Source: Leptospira mtsangambouensis (GTDB lineage Bacteria; Spirochaetota; Leptospiria; Leptospirales; Leptospiraceae). From it: a DNA stretch of 64,000 nt. Of this stretch, positions 44,555 through 53,504 are shown one piece after another. Where the stretch lies: the NCBI RefSeq assembly GCF_004770475.1, contig NZ_RQHK01000017.1, positions 248,001-312,000 on the forward strand, given 5' to 3'. The notes under the pieces are model-generated. The model saw only the letters and a program-made list of their open reading frames with translations, had not been told where the DNA came from and ran no database searches. The position numbers and the translations under genes are program-made. The number at the start of each line of letters is the position of its first letter. Position 1 is the stretch's first letter.

Positions 44555-45588
44555 AAGCAGCAGTACTCCCCCAAGGTTCAAGATCTCTTGAAATCCAAGA
44601 ATTAGATCTCCCTACACTTCTCTCTAACCAAGTAAAAATCAAAGTCAAAGCCTGCGGTATTTGTGGCTCTGACATTCATTTGGTTCTTCACGGAAAAATG
44701 AAAGCCACTTATACCCCTTGTGTTCCTGGCCATGAAACTTCGGGTGTTGTGGAGGAAGTAGGAGAACAAGTTACCCGATTCAAAAAAGGGGATCGAGTTG
44801 TTGTTAGTGCCGGAACTTCTTGTGGAAAATGTAAACACTGTTTGGCGGGTAGGGAAAATCTTTGCGAAGAAATCGGTGTACTTGGTTTTAACCAACGTGG
44901 TGGATTTGCTGAGTATTTACAAATCGAAGAACGTTACCTTCACAATTTACCTGATGAAATTCCATTTACGGAAGGTGCCATCCTTGCCGACGCTGTTTCC
45001 ACTCCTTACCATGCCGTCAAATACCAAGGGGAAATTAAACCAGGAGATACTGTTGCCATCATTGGATGTGGAGGACTGGGAATTCACGCTGTAGCAATTG
45101 CCAAAGCATTGGGAGCAGGCAGAATTTTTGCAGTCGATATTGATAGTGGTTCTCTCGAAAACGCAAAATCATACGGTGCCGATGAACTCATATTAGTCGA
45201 AAAAAACATGCAAGTGGGTAAAGTTTTAAAAGAAAAATCCGGCGGCATTGATTTGTTATGCGACTTTTCTGGTTTTATGCCCAATATTGAAAATTCTGTT
45301 CGAGCGATGAACCGAGGTGGAAGGATTGTTCTTGTCGGAATTGGCAGAAACAAATTGGAAATTCCTATGCCTTTTTTTCTGATCGAAAGACAAATTCGTA
45401 TTACAGGTTCTTACGGTTCTGATAGAAGGGCAATTCCAGAACTCATCCAACTTTATAAAGATAAAAAACTAAGTCTAACCAAGTCCATTAGCGGAGTTCA
45501 TAAGTTAGAAGATACAAATGAATTTTTACATGCACTGGAAGAAAAAAAAGGAAATCCCATTCGGTTTATCATCAACCCGGAATTATAG
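44551..45588 (+). CDS. Zinc-dependent alcohol dehydrogenase (MDR family)
   Basis: A 345-residue NAD(P)-dependent dehydrogenase of standard length. Catalytic zinc ligands: Cys in C-G-I-C-G-S-D-I-H, and His/Glu in P-G-H-E-T-S-G. Structural zinc: the four Cys of C-G-K-C-K-H-C-x7-C. The cofactor loop is I-G-C-G-G-L-G-I-H and the Asp in V-D-I-D suggests NAD. The closest form is the sorbitol/threonine-type branch; the substrate is not determined. A hairpin follows the stop by about 10 bases. Confidence 0.92.
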   Translation: MKAAVLPQGSRSLEIQELDLPTLLSNQVKIKVKACGICGSDIHLVLHGKMKATYTPCVPGHETSGVVEEVGEQVTRFKKGDRVVVSAGTSCGKCKHCLAGRENLCEEIGVLGFNQRGGFAEYLQIEERYLHNLPDEIPFTEGAILADAVSTPYHAVKYQGEIKPGDTVAIIGCGGLGIHAVAIAKALGAGRIFAVDIDSGSLENAKSYGADELILVEKNMQVGKVLKEKSGGIDLLCDFSGFMPNIENSVRAMNRGGRIVLVGIGRNKLEIPMPFFLIERQIRITGSYGSDRRAIPELIQLYKDKKLSLTKSISGVHKLEDTNEFLHALEEKKGNPIRFIINPEL

Positions 45589-45597
45589 TTTTTGATG

Positions 45598-45619
45598 AAA
45601 ACAAAGTGGTTTTTGTTTT
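45598..45619. terminator. AT-rich hairpin after the alcohol dehydrogenase gene
   Basis: AAAACAAA (45598-45605) pairs with TTTGTTTT (45612-45619) around GTGGTT. The U-rich right arm suits termination of the plus-strand transcript, and the A-rich left arm could serve the convergent gene. Confidence 0.5.
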
Positions 45620-45672
45620 AAAGTAAAAGACCAAGTAGGATAGTTTTAAGTTTTAAATCTAGCGATTCAATT

Positions 45673-47625
45673 TTATTTAATCTCGACTAATAAAAAACTT
45701 AAATCATCCATTTGGTATTTCCAACCTGAAGAAAATCGAAAGAGTGAATCTTGAACAATCGCTGCCAGTTCCTGAAATTTTTGATAACGATTGTCCCATA
45801 ACAACGATTTGAGTTTATCTTCACCGAAACTTTCGCCTTCATCATTCAACAGATCAAAAATTCCATCAGTATATAATAAAATTTTATCACCAGGTAATAG
45901 TTTGACCGTATCTTCCGCGTAAGGGATGTGAGAGAACAAACCCAATGGTTTTCCTTTCACATTTAAATGAATCACTTCTGGTTCTGAATTTCGAATGAGA
46001 AAAAAACCAGGATGGCCTGCGTTGCTGAATGTAGCCGTATATGATTCCGTATCAATAAATACATAAGAGGCAGTGATAAATAGATTTTTTGTTTTCCCAA
46101 CCAAATGCCTGTTCATTGAATGAAAAACCCTGGATGGGAATTGTAAATAAGCACCGGCTCCAACAAAAGCCATTTTAGACATGGCTGCTACCATTGCAGA
46201 AGAAATTCCATGCCCTGATACATCTGCCATAAGAATCGCCCAATTTCCCATACTATCTTTTGTATGGTCAAAGTAATCTCCACCCACGGATTCTAAATTC
46301 TGCGAAAAACCGATGATTCTAATACGATCATCTTCATTGTATTTTGATGATAATAATGATTTTTGGAGTGCGTGGGCCAAAGCCAAATCCTTATCGATTT
46401 GAATTAACCTCTGTAGTTCTTTGTTTTTGTTACGCAACTCCGCATTCATCCTGTTAATTGAATGCAAAAGTTGCCAATAATGTTTGAATACATAAAATCC
46501 AAACAATAACAACATCATAAAAAATCCAAAATGAATGATCCTCTGGCTATGTGGAAGTAGTTCAAGATCAACCAAAATATCATTTAGTCCTGCAAATACG
46601 ATAAAAAGTAAACCCAAGGTGATTGTTCGCAAATTCCTATTGCCCTTTATCAATACATAAACGGATGACAAAATTGTAATCACTGCTTCTAAGACAATCA
46701 CCCAATTGTAATCGTCTTCACTGTTTAAAAAGGAAATTCCATTTTCATAATTACTTACAATCGATATGATAAAAACTATGATATGAATACCTGCGAGAAT
46801 CTTAAATAAATTGCGAAAGAAAGGGGGAAATATCCCAATCAAAAAAAGTAAAAGTGCAAATGGGAAAAATGCAAAGTTTATATAAGTTAGCGGAGTGACT
46901 ATATAAGAGAACTGACTGAGTGAAGAACCAACAAAACCATTTAATCCTTCTAAAAGTGAGGCGGAAAATAGAAGAATAGAAAAATTTAAGAATATTATCT
47001 CCCTTTTTCTGAGAAAATAAAATCCAAGAAAAATAATCGAAAGAACAAGTAAAATCGGAGCAAAAAATGTTTCAGAAAAGTTTTCTAAAAACAAATCCAC
47101 TAGAGCCATCGAATGATCTTTAAAAAATACCTTTCGATCCATTCCGATAAACCCATGATACCTTGATTGAAATTGAATGATAAGCGAACCAGAAGGGTTT
47201 TGATTTAGTGGAATGATGTATGGAAAAAAATGGTCTTGGAGTCTGGATTCAAAAACAAATTCTTTTCCTTGGAAAAGTTTAAATTGTTCCAATGCTATTT
47301 CAGCGTATAGAACAGGGCTTTTGAGTTGTCTAACAAACTGATCACTAAATTTAACATAAAGATATTCGCCTTTCAAAGTTTCAAATCCAAGGCGATTGGG
47401 TTCCATTTTTTGCCAAACATTGTTTGGAATAGAGGTGGGGTCTTTTACTTCCTCGGAAGACCAATAATAATACCGGTCCAAAAGATAAATCGACTGTTGG
47501 AACTGACGATCTGGGGCGACTTCCGATTGCAAATCCAAACAACCGAATAGTTGGATCAAAAACCCGAAATAAAGAACAAACTGTAAGAAAGTGTGAATCG
47601 ATTTATATGATTTGACTTCTTTCAA
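45673..47625 (-). CDS. 7TM sensor with SpoIIE/PP2C-type serine phosphatase domain
   Basis: A 650-residue protein starting at TTG. It has an exported N-terminal segment, an extracytoplasmic beta-rich sensor domain (to about residue 185), seven transmembrane helices of the 7TMR-DISM type, a short coiled coil (R-N-K-N-K-E-L-Q-R-L-I), and a C-terminal SpoIIE/RsbU domain with S-V-G-G-D-Y-F-D, L-M-A-D-V-S-G-H-G, A-G-H-P and Y-T-D-G-I-F-D metal motifs. Such phosphatases dephosphorylate anti-anti-sigma STAS proteins; the lone STAS gene at 22.5 kb is a possible substrate (inference). The N-terminus contains L-F-G-C, so lipidation is conceivable. Confidence 0.92.
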   Translation of the reverse strand: MKEVKSYKSIHTFLQFVLYFGFLIQLFGCLDLQSEVAPDRQFQQSIYLLDRYYYWSSEEVKDPTSIPNNVWQKMEPNRLGFETLKGEYLYVKFSDQFVRQLKSPVLYAEIALEQFKLFQGKEFVFESRLQDHFFPYIIPLNQNPSGSLIIQFQSRYHGFIGMDRKVFFKDHSMALVDLFLENFSETFFAPILLVLSIIFLGFYFLRKREIIFLNFSILLFSASLLEGLNGFVGSSLSQFSYIVTPLTYINFAFFPFALLLFLIGIFPPFFRNLFKILAGIHIIVFIISIVSNYENGISFLNSEDDYNWVIVLEAVITILSSVYVLIKGNRNLRTITLGLLFIVFAGLNDILVDLELLPHSQRIIHFGFFMMLLLFGFYVFKHYWQLLHSINRMNAELRNKNKELQRLIQIDKDLALAHALQKSLLSSKYNEDDRIRIIGFSQNLESVGGDYFDHTKDSMGNWAILMADVSGHGISSAMVAAMSKMAFVGAGAYLQFPSRVFHSMNRHLVGKTKNLFITASYVFIDTESYTATFSNAGHPGFFLIRNSEPEVIHLNVKGKPLGLFSHIPYAEDTVKLLPGDKILLYTDGIFDLLNDEGESFGEDKLKSLLWDNRYQKFQELAAIVQDSLFRFSSGWKYQMDDLSFLLVEIK

Positions 47626-47660
47626 AATTTGATTCCTATAGGATCAGCAGGATACGTTCA

Positions 47661-47957
47661 ATGAATCGCAATCGATTCCTATCATTTTTTTATCTACTCT
47701 CCTTCCTATTATTGTCTCTTTCCACTCTGGTGGCTCAAGAAGAGAAAACTGCCCAAGAACTATTCGTTGAAGACAAAATGGAATGTTATTCCATAGCAAT
47801 GGAAATCGACGGACAAGAGTACCAAAAATCTCTAAAATGTATTTCGAAGGATTCCCTCTGTTACATTATCCAAGGTTTTGCCATGAGTTGTATTCCTCGC
47901 ACAGGAAGATATCCTGCCGAATTACCCAATCTAATTCCAAAACCGACCCAACCATAA
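47661..47957 (+). CDS. Small secreted cysteine-containing protein
   Basis: A 98-residue exported protein. The signal peptide runs to S-T-L-V-A-Q. The mature ~72 residues contain four cysteines (M-E-C-Y-S, L-K-C-I-S, S-L-C-Y-I, M-S-C-I-P), suggesting two disulfides, and a proline-rich tail. No family is recognised. It lies 18 bases before the nitronate monooxygenase gene and may share its transcript. Confidence 0.7.
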   Translation: MNRNRFLSFFYLLSFLLLSLSTLVAQEEKTAQELFVEDKMECYSIAMEIDGQEYQKSLKCISKDSLCYIIQGFAMSCIPRTGRYPAELPNLIPKPTQP

Positions 47958-47975
47958 TCGTATAACAGGAGACTT

Positions 47976-48917
47976 ATGAAAATCAAAACAAAAATCAGTG
48001 AAATGTTAAAAATTGATCTACCGATCATTGCAGCACCAATGTTCCTCGTCTCCTATCCGGAGTTAGTAGTCGCAGTTTCAGAGGCTGGTGGGATCGGATG
48101 TTTTCCCTCATTAAATTATAGAACCCCTGAACAGCTCCGAGAAGGTATCTTAGAAATTCGATCCAAAACCAAAAAACCAATTGGTGTCAATTTAATCCTT
48201 CATAAAGAACATAACCCAAACTGGGCGAAACAATTTGAAGTGGTGATGGACTTAAAAGTCGAACTCATCATTACAAGCCTCGGAACTCCAAGAACCATTG
48301 CGAAAGAAATCAAATCCAATGGATCCACTTTGTTTTGCGACGTAACCACCCTCAAACACGCAAACATTGTCGCAAAATCTGGGGCAGATGCTCTCATTGC
48401 TGTCTCCCAAGGAGCTGGCGGGCATGCGGGTGCCATCACTCCTTTTGCATTGATTCCATACCTAAAAAAGGAAGTTGGACTTCCTGTGATTGCAGCAGGT
48501 GCCATATCCACTGGATCACAAATGGCGGCGGCTTTGTCTTTAGGAGCCGATGCAGTGTATATTGGAACTCGTTTTATCGCAACTCCAGAATCCAGAGCAC
48601 AAAATGAATACAAACAAATGTTAATCGATTCAAGCCCTGATGAAATCGTTTATACTGAAAAAATTTCGGGAATCCCGGCCAACTGGTTATCAAAATCAGT
48701 AGAACGTTCTCCCGAGATTTTAGAGGATGGTCCGAAAAAAATTGCAGCCGGTCACGCCAGTGGAGAAAAAGCTATCGAACAAGAATACAAACGTTGGAGA
48801 GATATTTGGTCTGCCGGCCAAGGAGTAGCGCAAATCCACGAAGTAAAACCTGCTGGCGAAATTGTAAAAGAAATCGCAAGTGAATACTTGTCGACTTTAA
48901 ACAACCTTCCTCGCTAA
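47976..48917 (+). CDS. Nitronate monooxygenase family flavoprotein
   Basis: A 313-residue FMN-dependent TIM-barrel enzyme that oxidises alkyl nitronates. It has L-P-I-I-A-A-P-M-F near the N-terminus, E-A-G-G-I-G-C-F, V-S-Q-G-A-G-G-H-A-G with the catalytic His, I-A-A-G-A-I-S-T-G and G-A-D-A-V-Y-I-G-T-R-F for FMN phosphate binding. An AGGAG ribosome-binding site precedes the ATG. A strong hairpin with a T-run follows. Members of this family may also act as enoyl-ACP reductases (FabK), and its exact substrate is unconfirmed. Confidence 0.92.
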   Translation: MKIKTKISEMLKIDLPIIAAPMFLVSYPELVVAVSEAGGIGCFPSLNYRTPEQLREGILEIRSKTKKPIGVNLILHKEHNPNWAKQFEVVMDLKVELIITSLGTPRTIAKEIKSNGSTLFCDVTTLKHANIVAKSGADALIAVSQGAGGHAGAITPFALIPYLKKEVGLPVIAAGAISTGSQMAAALSLGADAVYIGTRFIATPESRAQNEYKQMLIDSSPDEIVYTEKISGIPANWLSKSVERSPEILEDGPKKIAAGHASGEKAIEQEYKRWRDIWSAGQGVAQIHEVKPAGEIVKEIASEYLSTLNNLPR

Positions 48918-48929
48918 ACAATAACTATG

Positions 48930-48958
48930 CGAATCGGTCAGACTGACCGGTTCGTTTT
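48930..48958 (+). terminator. Rho-independent terminator
   Basis: CGAATCGGTC (48930-48939) and GACCGGTTCG (48945-48954) form a 10-bp stem with one G-T pair and an AGACT loop, followed directly by TTTT. It begins 12 bases after the nitronate monooxygenase stop. The remaining 70 bases to the DsbD-like stop hold nothing further. Confidence 0.8.
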
Positions 48959-49028
48959 ACAAAACCACAGAAACTGTTTGATTTGCTTAGTTTCCAAATC
49001 AATATCTCATTCAAAAAAGCGTTAAAAC

Positions 49029-50318
49029 TTAAAATTTCTGAATCGTTTCGATCATTCCTTTGGTATCTAAATAATCATTCGATTTATAGATCATCTTTCC
49101 ATCGGCATCCAAGATGAGAAAGAAAGGTAATCCAATTTTTAATTCTGGATAATTAGGATTGTTTGCAAATTCTTCAAAAATTGGATCGGTATCATATACT
49201 TTCCAAAGGATGGCATTGTTTTTAAAGGTTTCATTCCACTCCTTGTTGGAAAGAGTGAGTTTTTGAAATTCTTTGCAGTTTGTACACCAATCTGCATAAA
49301 AATCGATAAATATCGGTTTCCCTGTTTCTTTGGCGATCCGATACGCTTCTTCTTTTGACCGAAACCATTCTAAATTTCCATGCACTTCTTTTGGGACCGA
49401 GTTGAATCCCGCACCAGGTGACGCTGAGGAGAATTTAGAAACTCCCGATTGTAAAAGTAGAATTAAAATTACAAGCGAGGTATAGGCACCTAACTGTAAA
49501 AGAGAGTGTTTCATTTTCTCACAGGGAAGGCCTTCTTTCTTCTGTAAGTAGAGAAAACTAAGTGCTAAAGTCCAAATGAGAAATACTTTGGCTGCGAGAC
49601 TCGCATCCAAACCCCAAAGGACGAAGGCTTTTTCTAAATAAGTAAAAGAAAAATACAAAATCATTAGAGCAAGAATCCACTGAACTGACTTCATCCACTT
49701 TCCCGATTTTGGAAGTGCAAAACCAAAAACACCAATGAGTAAAAATGGAATCCCAAGACCTAAACCAAAAACAAACATTTTTAATGAAGTAAAAAGAATG
49801 GGGACAAAACGAATCCCTTCTGTTTGGTAAGCAATGAGTTGGACAAGAATTGAAACAACAACAGGACCCACGCAAGGAGAAGACAGTAAGCCAGCTCCCA
49901 AACCCAAAAAAAATGTATTCGCATAACTAACATTTGCTGAATTTCTTAAATCACCTGCAAAAAAAGGAAAATATAAAAATTCAGCAACACTAAGACCTAA
50001 AACAAATAACAAAATAGCAAGGAGAACCTGTGTTTCTGGAAAACGTAAAAAAGAATTGAATGCCCCACCGCTAAAACCTGCAACAAGTCCAAACACAGCA
50101 TACATAGTGGCAAGACCCACGTAGTAAACTAACGGATGTGACCATTTATGATTCGTTACTCGGGATTTTAAAATCCCTGCGGTAATGGGATACAGTGGAT
50201 ACACACAGGGCAAAAGACCTGCCAAAAGCCCACCCAAGGCCAAAAAGAAAAAACTAAAAAGGGAAAATGATCCAGAAGACAATTGGGATTCAATAAAGGT
50301 TTGGATTTCAGATACCAT
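49029..50318 (-). CDS. DsbD-like thiol:disulfide interchange protein
   Basis: A 429-residue inner-membrane reductant transporter. It has an eight-helix CcdA/DsbD-type core with the redox cysteines in G-L-L-P-C-V-Y-P and S-P-C-V-G-P, and a C-terminal thioredoxin-like domain with F-Y-A-D-W-C-T-N-C-K. The periplasmic N-terminal immunoglobulin-like domain of E. coli DsbD is missing. It moves electrons from cytoplasmic thioredoxin to exported proteins. It follows the porin and the FecR-CxxCH genes, so supply of reduced cysteines to those proteins or to cytochrome maturation is an inference. Confidence 0.92.
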   Translation of the reverse strand: MVSEIQTFIESQLSSGSFSLFSFFFLALGGLLAGLLPCVYPLYPITAGILKSRVTNHKWSHPLVYYVGLATMYAVFGLVAGFSGGAFNSFLRFPETQVLLAILLFVLGLSVAEFLYFPFFAGDLRNSANVSYANTFFLGLGAGLLSSPCVGPVVVSILVQLIAYQTEGIRFVPILFTSLKMFVFGLGLGIPFLLIGVFGFALPKSGKWMKSVQWILALMILYFSFTYLEKAFVLWGLDASLAAKVFLIWTLALSFLYLQKKEGLPCEKMKHSLLQLGAYTSLVILILLLQSGVSKFSSASPGAGFNSVPKEVHGNLEWFRSKEEAYRIAKETGKPIFIDFYADWCTNCKEFQKLTLSNKEWNETFKNNAILWKVYDTDPIFEEFANNPNYPELKIGLPFFLILDADGKMIYKSNDYLDTKGMIETIQKF

Positions 50319-50328
50319 ACTCGCTGTC

Positions 50329-51726
50329 TTAGAACGTGGCTGTGGCTTTCAAAACAATGCTTCGATCCAATCTTCCGTATTCAGATATAGGATGTGAGGT
50401 TTGTTTAGAAAACTGTTCTATATATTCGACACGATTTGATGCCTCCCCGGTACTGTCTACATACCATTTATTTGGTTCTCCTTTAGAATCATACGAACGT
50501 ACCTCCGTATATCCGATTGCCAACCTGGCGGAAGGAGTCATAAACCATTCTCCGAAGATTTGCCTTGTAATGTAGTAAGACTGGTCAGAGTAAAGAGGAT
50601 CAGTGGTTCCCGGTTTGAATCGCAACCAAGGCTCTCGTTCTACACTCTCTGTGGCCCGTAATCCAGGTGAGGGTCCACCTGTTGCGATTTCTCCACGCAT
50701 CACAAGCCTAAGGATTCCATTGCCCAATCCTGTCCAAAGGTATGCACCTCGCCCTGTGGATTCTGCCACTTTAGTCGCTGGCTGGTATGGAGCTAACTTA
50801 TCTACAATTTCCCCACCCAATTGTTTTTTGACCATTCCGCCCAAACCTAAATTGAGAGTGTCTTTCCAAACCAGATGAGATTCGACAGCAATGACCTGCT
50901 CTTGGTTTAGAGAAACACTTCCTTGTTTTCTGGTGGCCGGATTACCATCACTTACGAGGCAACGAGTTTTACCTTCTCGACACTCATCACTCGCATAACC
51001 AAAAGCATTCGACGCTCTTCCTAAAATATGAAGACCTGTTTTAAAATTTTCAGTCCAGGTAGGTTCCCATCCTAATTTTCCAATTACATCATAACCTGTA
51101 TTGGTCGTATTCTGTGTGTTGCGATACCCTTCTCCATTGACAACTGCTGTTTGTACAGAAAAAGATTTCCAACGAAGAATATAATTGATTCCAAGATCCA
51201 CTGGGTCTTTTGCAAAACCCATAGATTCTAATGGTGATTTATCAAAATAACGCCAGTCATAGTTCCCTGACCAAACAGAAAACATATGTGGAAGTTCAAA
51301 CATACCAAATTGAATTTGGTGTTTCGTATTTCCTAATTCAAAAGTTTTTGCTAGATTTGCTCGCCTAACCAAAAATACATAAGGGTTGGATTTATTTCCA
51401 GTATCTGCTAACGTATCGTTCGTTAAAGCATCGTTACGGAGGATTTCTCCCCAAAATTCGGCCTTGATTCCAGTATCTTCCCATTCTTTCGAAATGGTTA
51501 CCATTGTCCAAGGTAAAGAAAATCCTGCTTTGTCAGAGGGAGATAAGTCTGTAGTACCAGAAGCTTTGTCTCGAATGCGATAAGAAAGTGTGGGAGTTAA
51601 AATGGCCCCAAGTTTTAATCCATAGTAGCCATCCGGTTCGTCTTTTTTAGTTGTGACTACTTCCTCACCAAATACTGGATAGGTGAAGAAGTATAAAAAT
51701 ACAAATACCTTTAAAAAAAATTTCAC
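50329..51726 (-). CDS. Outer-membrane beta-barrel porin-like protein
   Basis: A 465-residue exported protein starting at GTG, with signal peptide ending P-V-F-G-E. The sequence alternates hydrophobic and polar residues in strand-length blocks with frequent aromatic girdles (W-T-M-V-T-I-S-K-E-W, Y-I-L-R-W-K-S-F-S-V), and terminates A-T-A-T-F, the terminal Phe expected for BAM recognition. About 16 strands are plausible. Its cargo is unknown. Start overlaps the stop of the FecR-domain gene by GTGA, and the DsbD-like gene follows 10 bases downstream. Confidence 0.83.
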   Translation of the reverse strand: MKFFLKVFVFLYFFTYPVFGEEVVTTKKDEPDGYYGLKLGAILTPTLSYRIRDKASGTTDLSPSDKAGFSLPWTMVTISKEWEDTGIKAEFWGEILRNDALTNDTLADTGNKSNPYVFLVRRANLAKTFELGNTKHQIQFGMFELPHMFSVWSGNYDWRYFDKSPLESMGFAKDPVDLGINYILRWKSFSVQTAVVNGEGYRNTQNTTNTGYDVIGKLGWEPTWTENFKTGLHILGRASNAFGYASDECREGKTRCLVSDGNPATRKQGSVSLNQEQVIAVESHLVWKDTLNLGLGGMVKKQLGGEIVDKLAPYQPATKVAESTGRGAYLWTGLGNGILRLVMRGEIATGGPSPGLRATESVEREPWLRFKPGTTDPLYSDQSYYITRQIFGEWFMTPSARLAIGYTEVRSYDSKGEPNKWYVDSTGEASNRVEYIEQFSKQTSHPISEYGRLDRSIVLKATATF

Positions 51727-52418
51727 TTTTTACCGTAAGTTTCGTCCGGAGTAAAACTATTATCTTCCCAACCTACTGGTTTGTGACAAGGGAGACATCT
51801 TGACAACATCGGGTTGTCTTTTCGTTTTTCTTTGAACTTAATGGTAGCACCATCTTTTGTGATTAGTTCCTTGTAATCATTTTTTTCCAACTCAGTCGCA
51901 CCTAATTTTACTGCACCACCAGTTCCTTTAGAAAATTCAGACCCATTGATGTTTACGAGTCCTTCGCAAACACAAGTATATCCTTTTTTTTCTTTTTCTT
52001 CGTAGAACACACCGAATGCGGTTCCGCGAACACCAGCAGTGGTAGTAGGTGTTGAAACTTCAAAATTCCCTTTTTTAAAATTACTGACTCGAAACCAAGC
52101 TGCGCCCTTTTCTACATAGGCTTTTGCGACTTTATTTTCCGTACTCCATTCTTTTAGCGTAAAATCAGTGTTTGGTTGGATTCGAATTTCCGTTTCCATA
52201 AACAAAAAATCTACTTTAGATCCATTGCCGGTTTTGATTCGGTCCCCAGGTTTAAGTATGTCGTTGACTTTGAGTGTTTTCCAAAGTTTGGAGGAATCAG
52301 TGGAGGAAAGAAAACTCACTTTCCCGCGAGTAAATGTTGCCACGGCAAATTCTTCCGCCGAAAGGGAAACGCTGGTTAGGAGGATGGAAAGAAGGGTTAG
52401 AAGGATTCTGAGGCTCAT
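51723..52418 (-). CDS. Secreted FecR-domain protein with C-terminal CxxCH motif
   Basis: A 231-residue exported protein. Signal peptide: M-S-L-R-I-L-L-T-L-L-S-I-L-L-T-S-V-S-L-S-A. Residues about 45-160 form a FecR domain (L-K-P-G-D-R-I-K-T-G, V-E-K-G-A-A-W-F-R-V, S-T-P-T-T-T-A-G-V-R-G-T). The tail carries C-L-P-C-H, matching the c-type haem attachment motif, plus a C-V-C pair. A tail of about 20 residues after the motif is too short for a whole cytochrome fold, so haem, metal or redox use are all open. The start is uncertain: ATGs at 52418 and 52436 and a TTG at 52454 are in frame. First gene of the porin/DsbD-like operon. Confidence 0.75.
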   Translation of the reverse strand: MSLRILLTLLSILLTSVSLSAEEFAVATFTRGKVSFLSSTDSSKLWKTLKVNDILKPGDRIKTGNGSKVDFLFMETEIRIQPNTDFTLKEWSTENKVAKAYVEKGAAWFRVSNFKKGNFEVSTPTTTAGVRGTAFGVFYEEKEKKGYTCVCEGLVNINGSEFSKGTGGAVKLGATELEKNDYKELITKDGATIKFKEKRKDNPMLSRCLPCHKPVGWEDNSFTPDETYGKK

Positions 52419-52437
52419 AATCCTTCTAACAACCATA

Positions 52438-52454
52438 TTGATAGAATTTATCAA
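52438..52454. promoter_or_regulatory. Inverted repeat upstream of the FecR/porin operon
   Basis: TTGATA (52438-52443) and TATCAA (52449-52454) are perfect inverted repeats around GAATT, and a further TATCAA follows at 52462-52467. The array sits just before the likely start codon and could be a repressor operator or overlap the promoter. Confidence 0.35.
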
Positions 52455-52488
52455 TCAATTTTATCAATAAATTTACAGGAGCAAGGTC

Positions 52489-53412
52489 TTACCAAGGAAT
52501 GGCAAAACCCATATCTTTCAATTTGTACTCCAATTCCTCACGTTCACGGCTTTTTTTAGCGGTGGAACCTTGTTCATCTAACAACCCTAGTTCGATTGCC
52601 TTTTGTTTGGCCCCTTCTTTACCGGAAGTATTCAGAGCTTGGATGATTTGTGTATCATATTTAGTCAGGTTCAAAGCACTTAGACGGTAGTCGACAAATG
52701 CTTCCCATGCATTTGGAACCCATTTTTTCACAATCTGTTCCCCAATGGTTTTTGCAAAGAGTCGAATCTCCAACTGTGCGTGATCATCCATTCGAAGAGC
52801 TAAAAAATGAAGTAAATTATGAAGGTCTATTTTCCAATACGCTTCTGTATATGTTGCAAGCGGAAGGTCCTTTCTTGCCTGTTCGCGAGCCACTCCCATT
52901 TCTAATCTTTCATTATAAATGTCAGTAGCGAACTTTTGGAATTCCGTTTCTCTTTTTGTTAGGTGGTCACCCTTGGATGATTCTAAATATCCATCACTTC
53001 CTTGTTTGTTTCCAATGGATTGGACTCTCCATTCTCCAGGCAAAGTAGTTTGAGCCGAGTCAATGGCTACGGAGTAACGCGTAGAGTATTCATTGACATT
53101 TGCCATACGATGGCGAATCCACTGGCGCCAAGTATCCATGGGAACTCGAACATGTAGCTTTAGTTCGCACATTTCGAATGGAGTGCTGTGGCGGTGGCGC
53201 ATCAAATACCGAATGAGCCCACGGTCTTCATTTACTTTTTTTGTTCCTTTTCCGTACGAAACGCGTGCTGCCTGAACGATCGATTCATCTGAGCCCATGT
53301 AATCAACAAGCCGAACAAAGCCATCGTCCAGAATCGGGAATGGTTTACCTAGAATGGAGTCTAATTCGGGAACGGAAACTCTTGAAATGGATTCGAAATC
53401 AGATTGTTGCAT
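52489..53412 (-). CDS. thyX: Flavin-dependent thymidylate synthase
   Basis: Converts dUMP to dTMP using methylene-tetrahydrofolate and reduced FAD. The signature R-H-R-x7-S occurs as R-H-R-M-A-N-V-N-E-Y-S (Arg100 to Ser110). D-Y-M-G-S-D-E-S-I-V-Q-A-A-R-V-S-Y-G and N-L-L-H-F-L-A-L-R are also typical. The 307-residue form begins at an ATG in the conserved part; the frame extends 99 bases upstream to a rare start that would collide with the divergent gene. A ~60-residue C-terminal extension beyond the usual end is present. No thyA is in view. Confidence 0.93.
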   Translation of the reverse strand: MQQSDFESISRVSVPELDSILGKPFPILDDGFVRLVDYMGSDESIVQAARVSYGKGTKKVNEDRGLIRYLMRHRHSTPFEMCELKLHVRVPMDTWRQWIRHRMANVNEYSTRYSVAIDSAQTTLPGEWRVQSIGNKQGSDGYLESSKGDHLTKRETEFQKFATDIYNERLEMGVAREQARKDLPLATYTEAYWKIDLHNLLHFLALRMDDHAQLEIRLFAKTIGEQIVKKWVPNAWEAFVDYRLSALNLTKYDTQIIQALNTSGKEGAKQKAIELGLLDEQGSTAKKSREREELEYKLKDMGFAIPW

Positions 53413-53504
53413 ATTAGCTTTATTTTTTAGTTCACAGGCATATGAAAAGTCGAAAATAGAGTTATAGCGCACCCGTATTGCCTGATAAATAGAAAGGATG
53501 CTAA

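Noticed and set aside
48930..48954. Palindrome resembling a TetR-family operator
   Set aside because: It is immediately after a stop codon and followed by TTTT, so a terminator explains it better; no regulator gene is adjacent.
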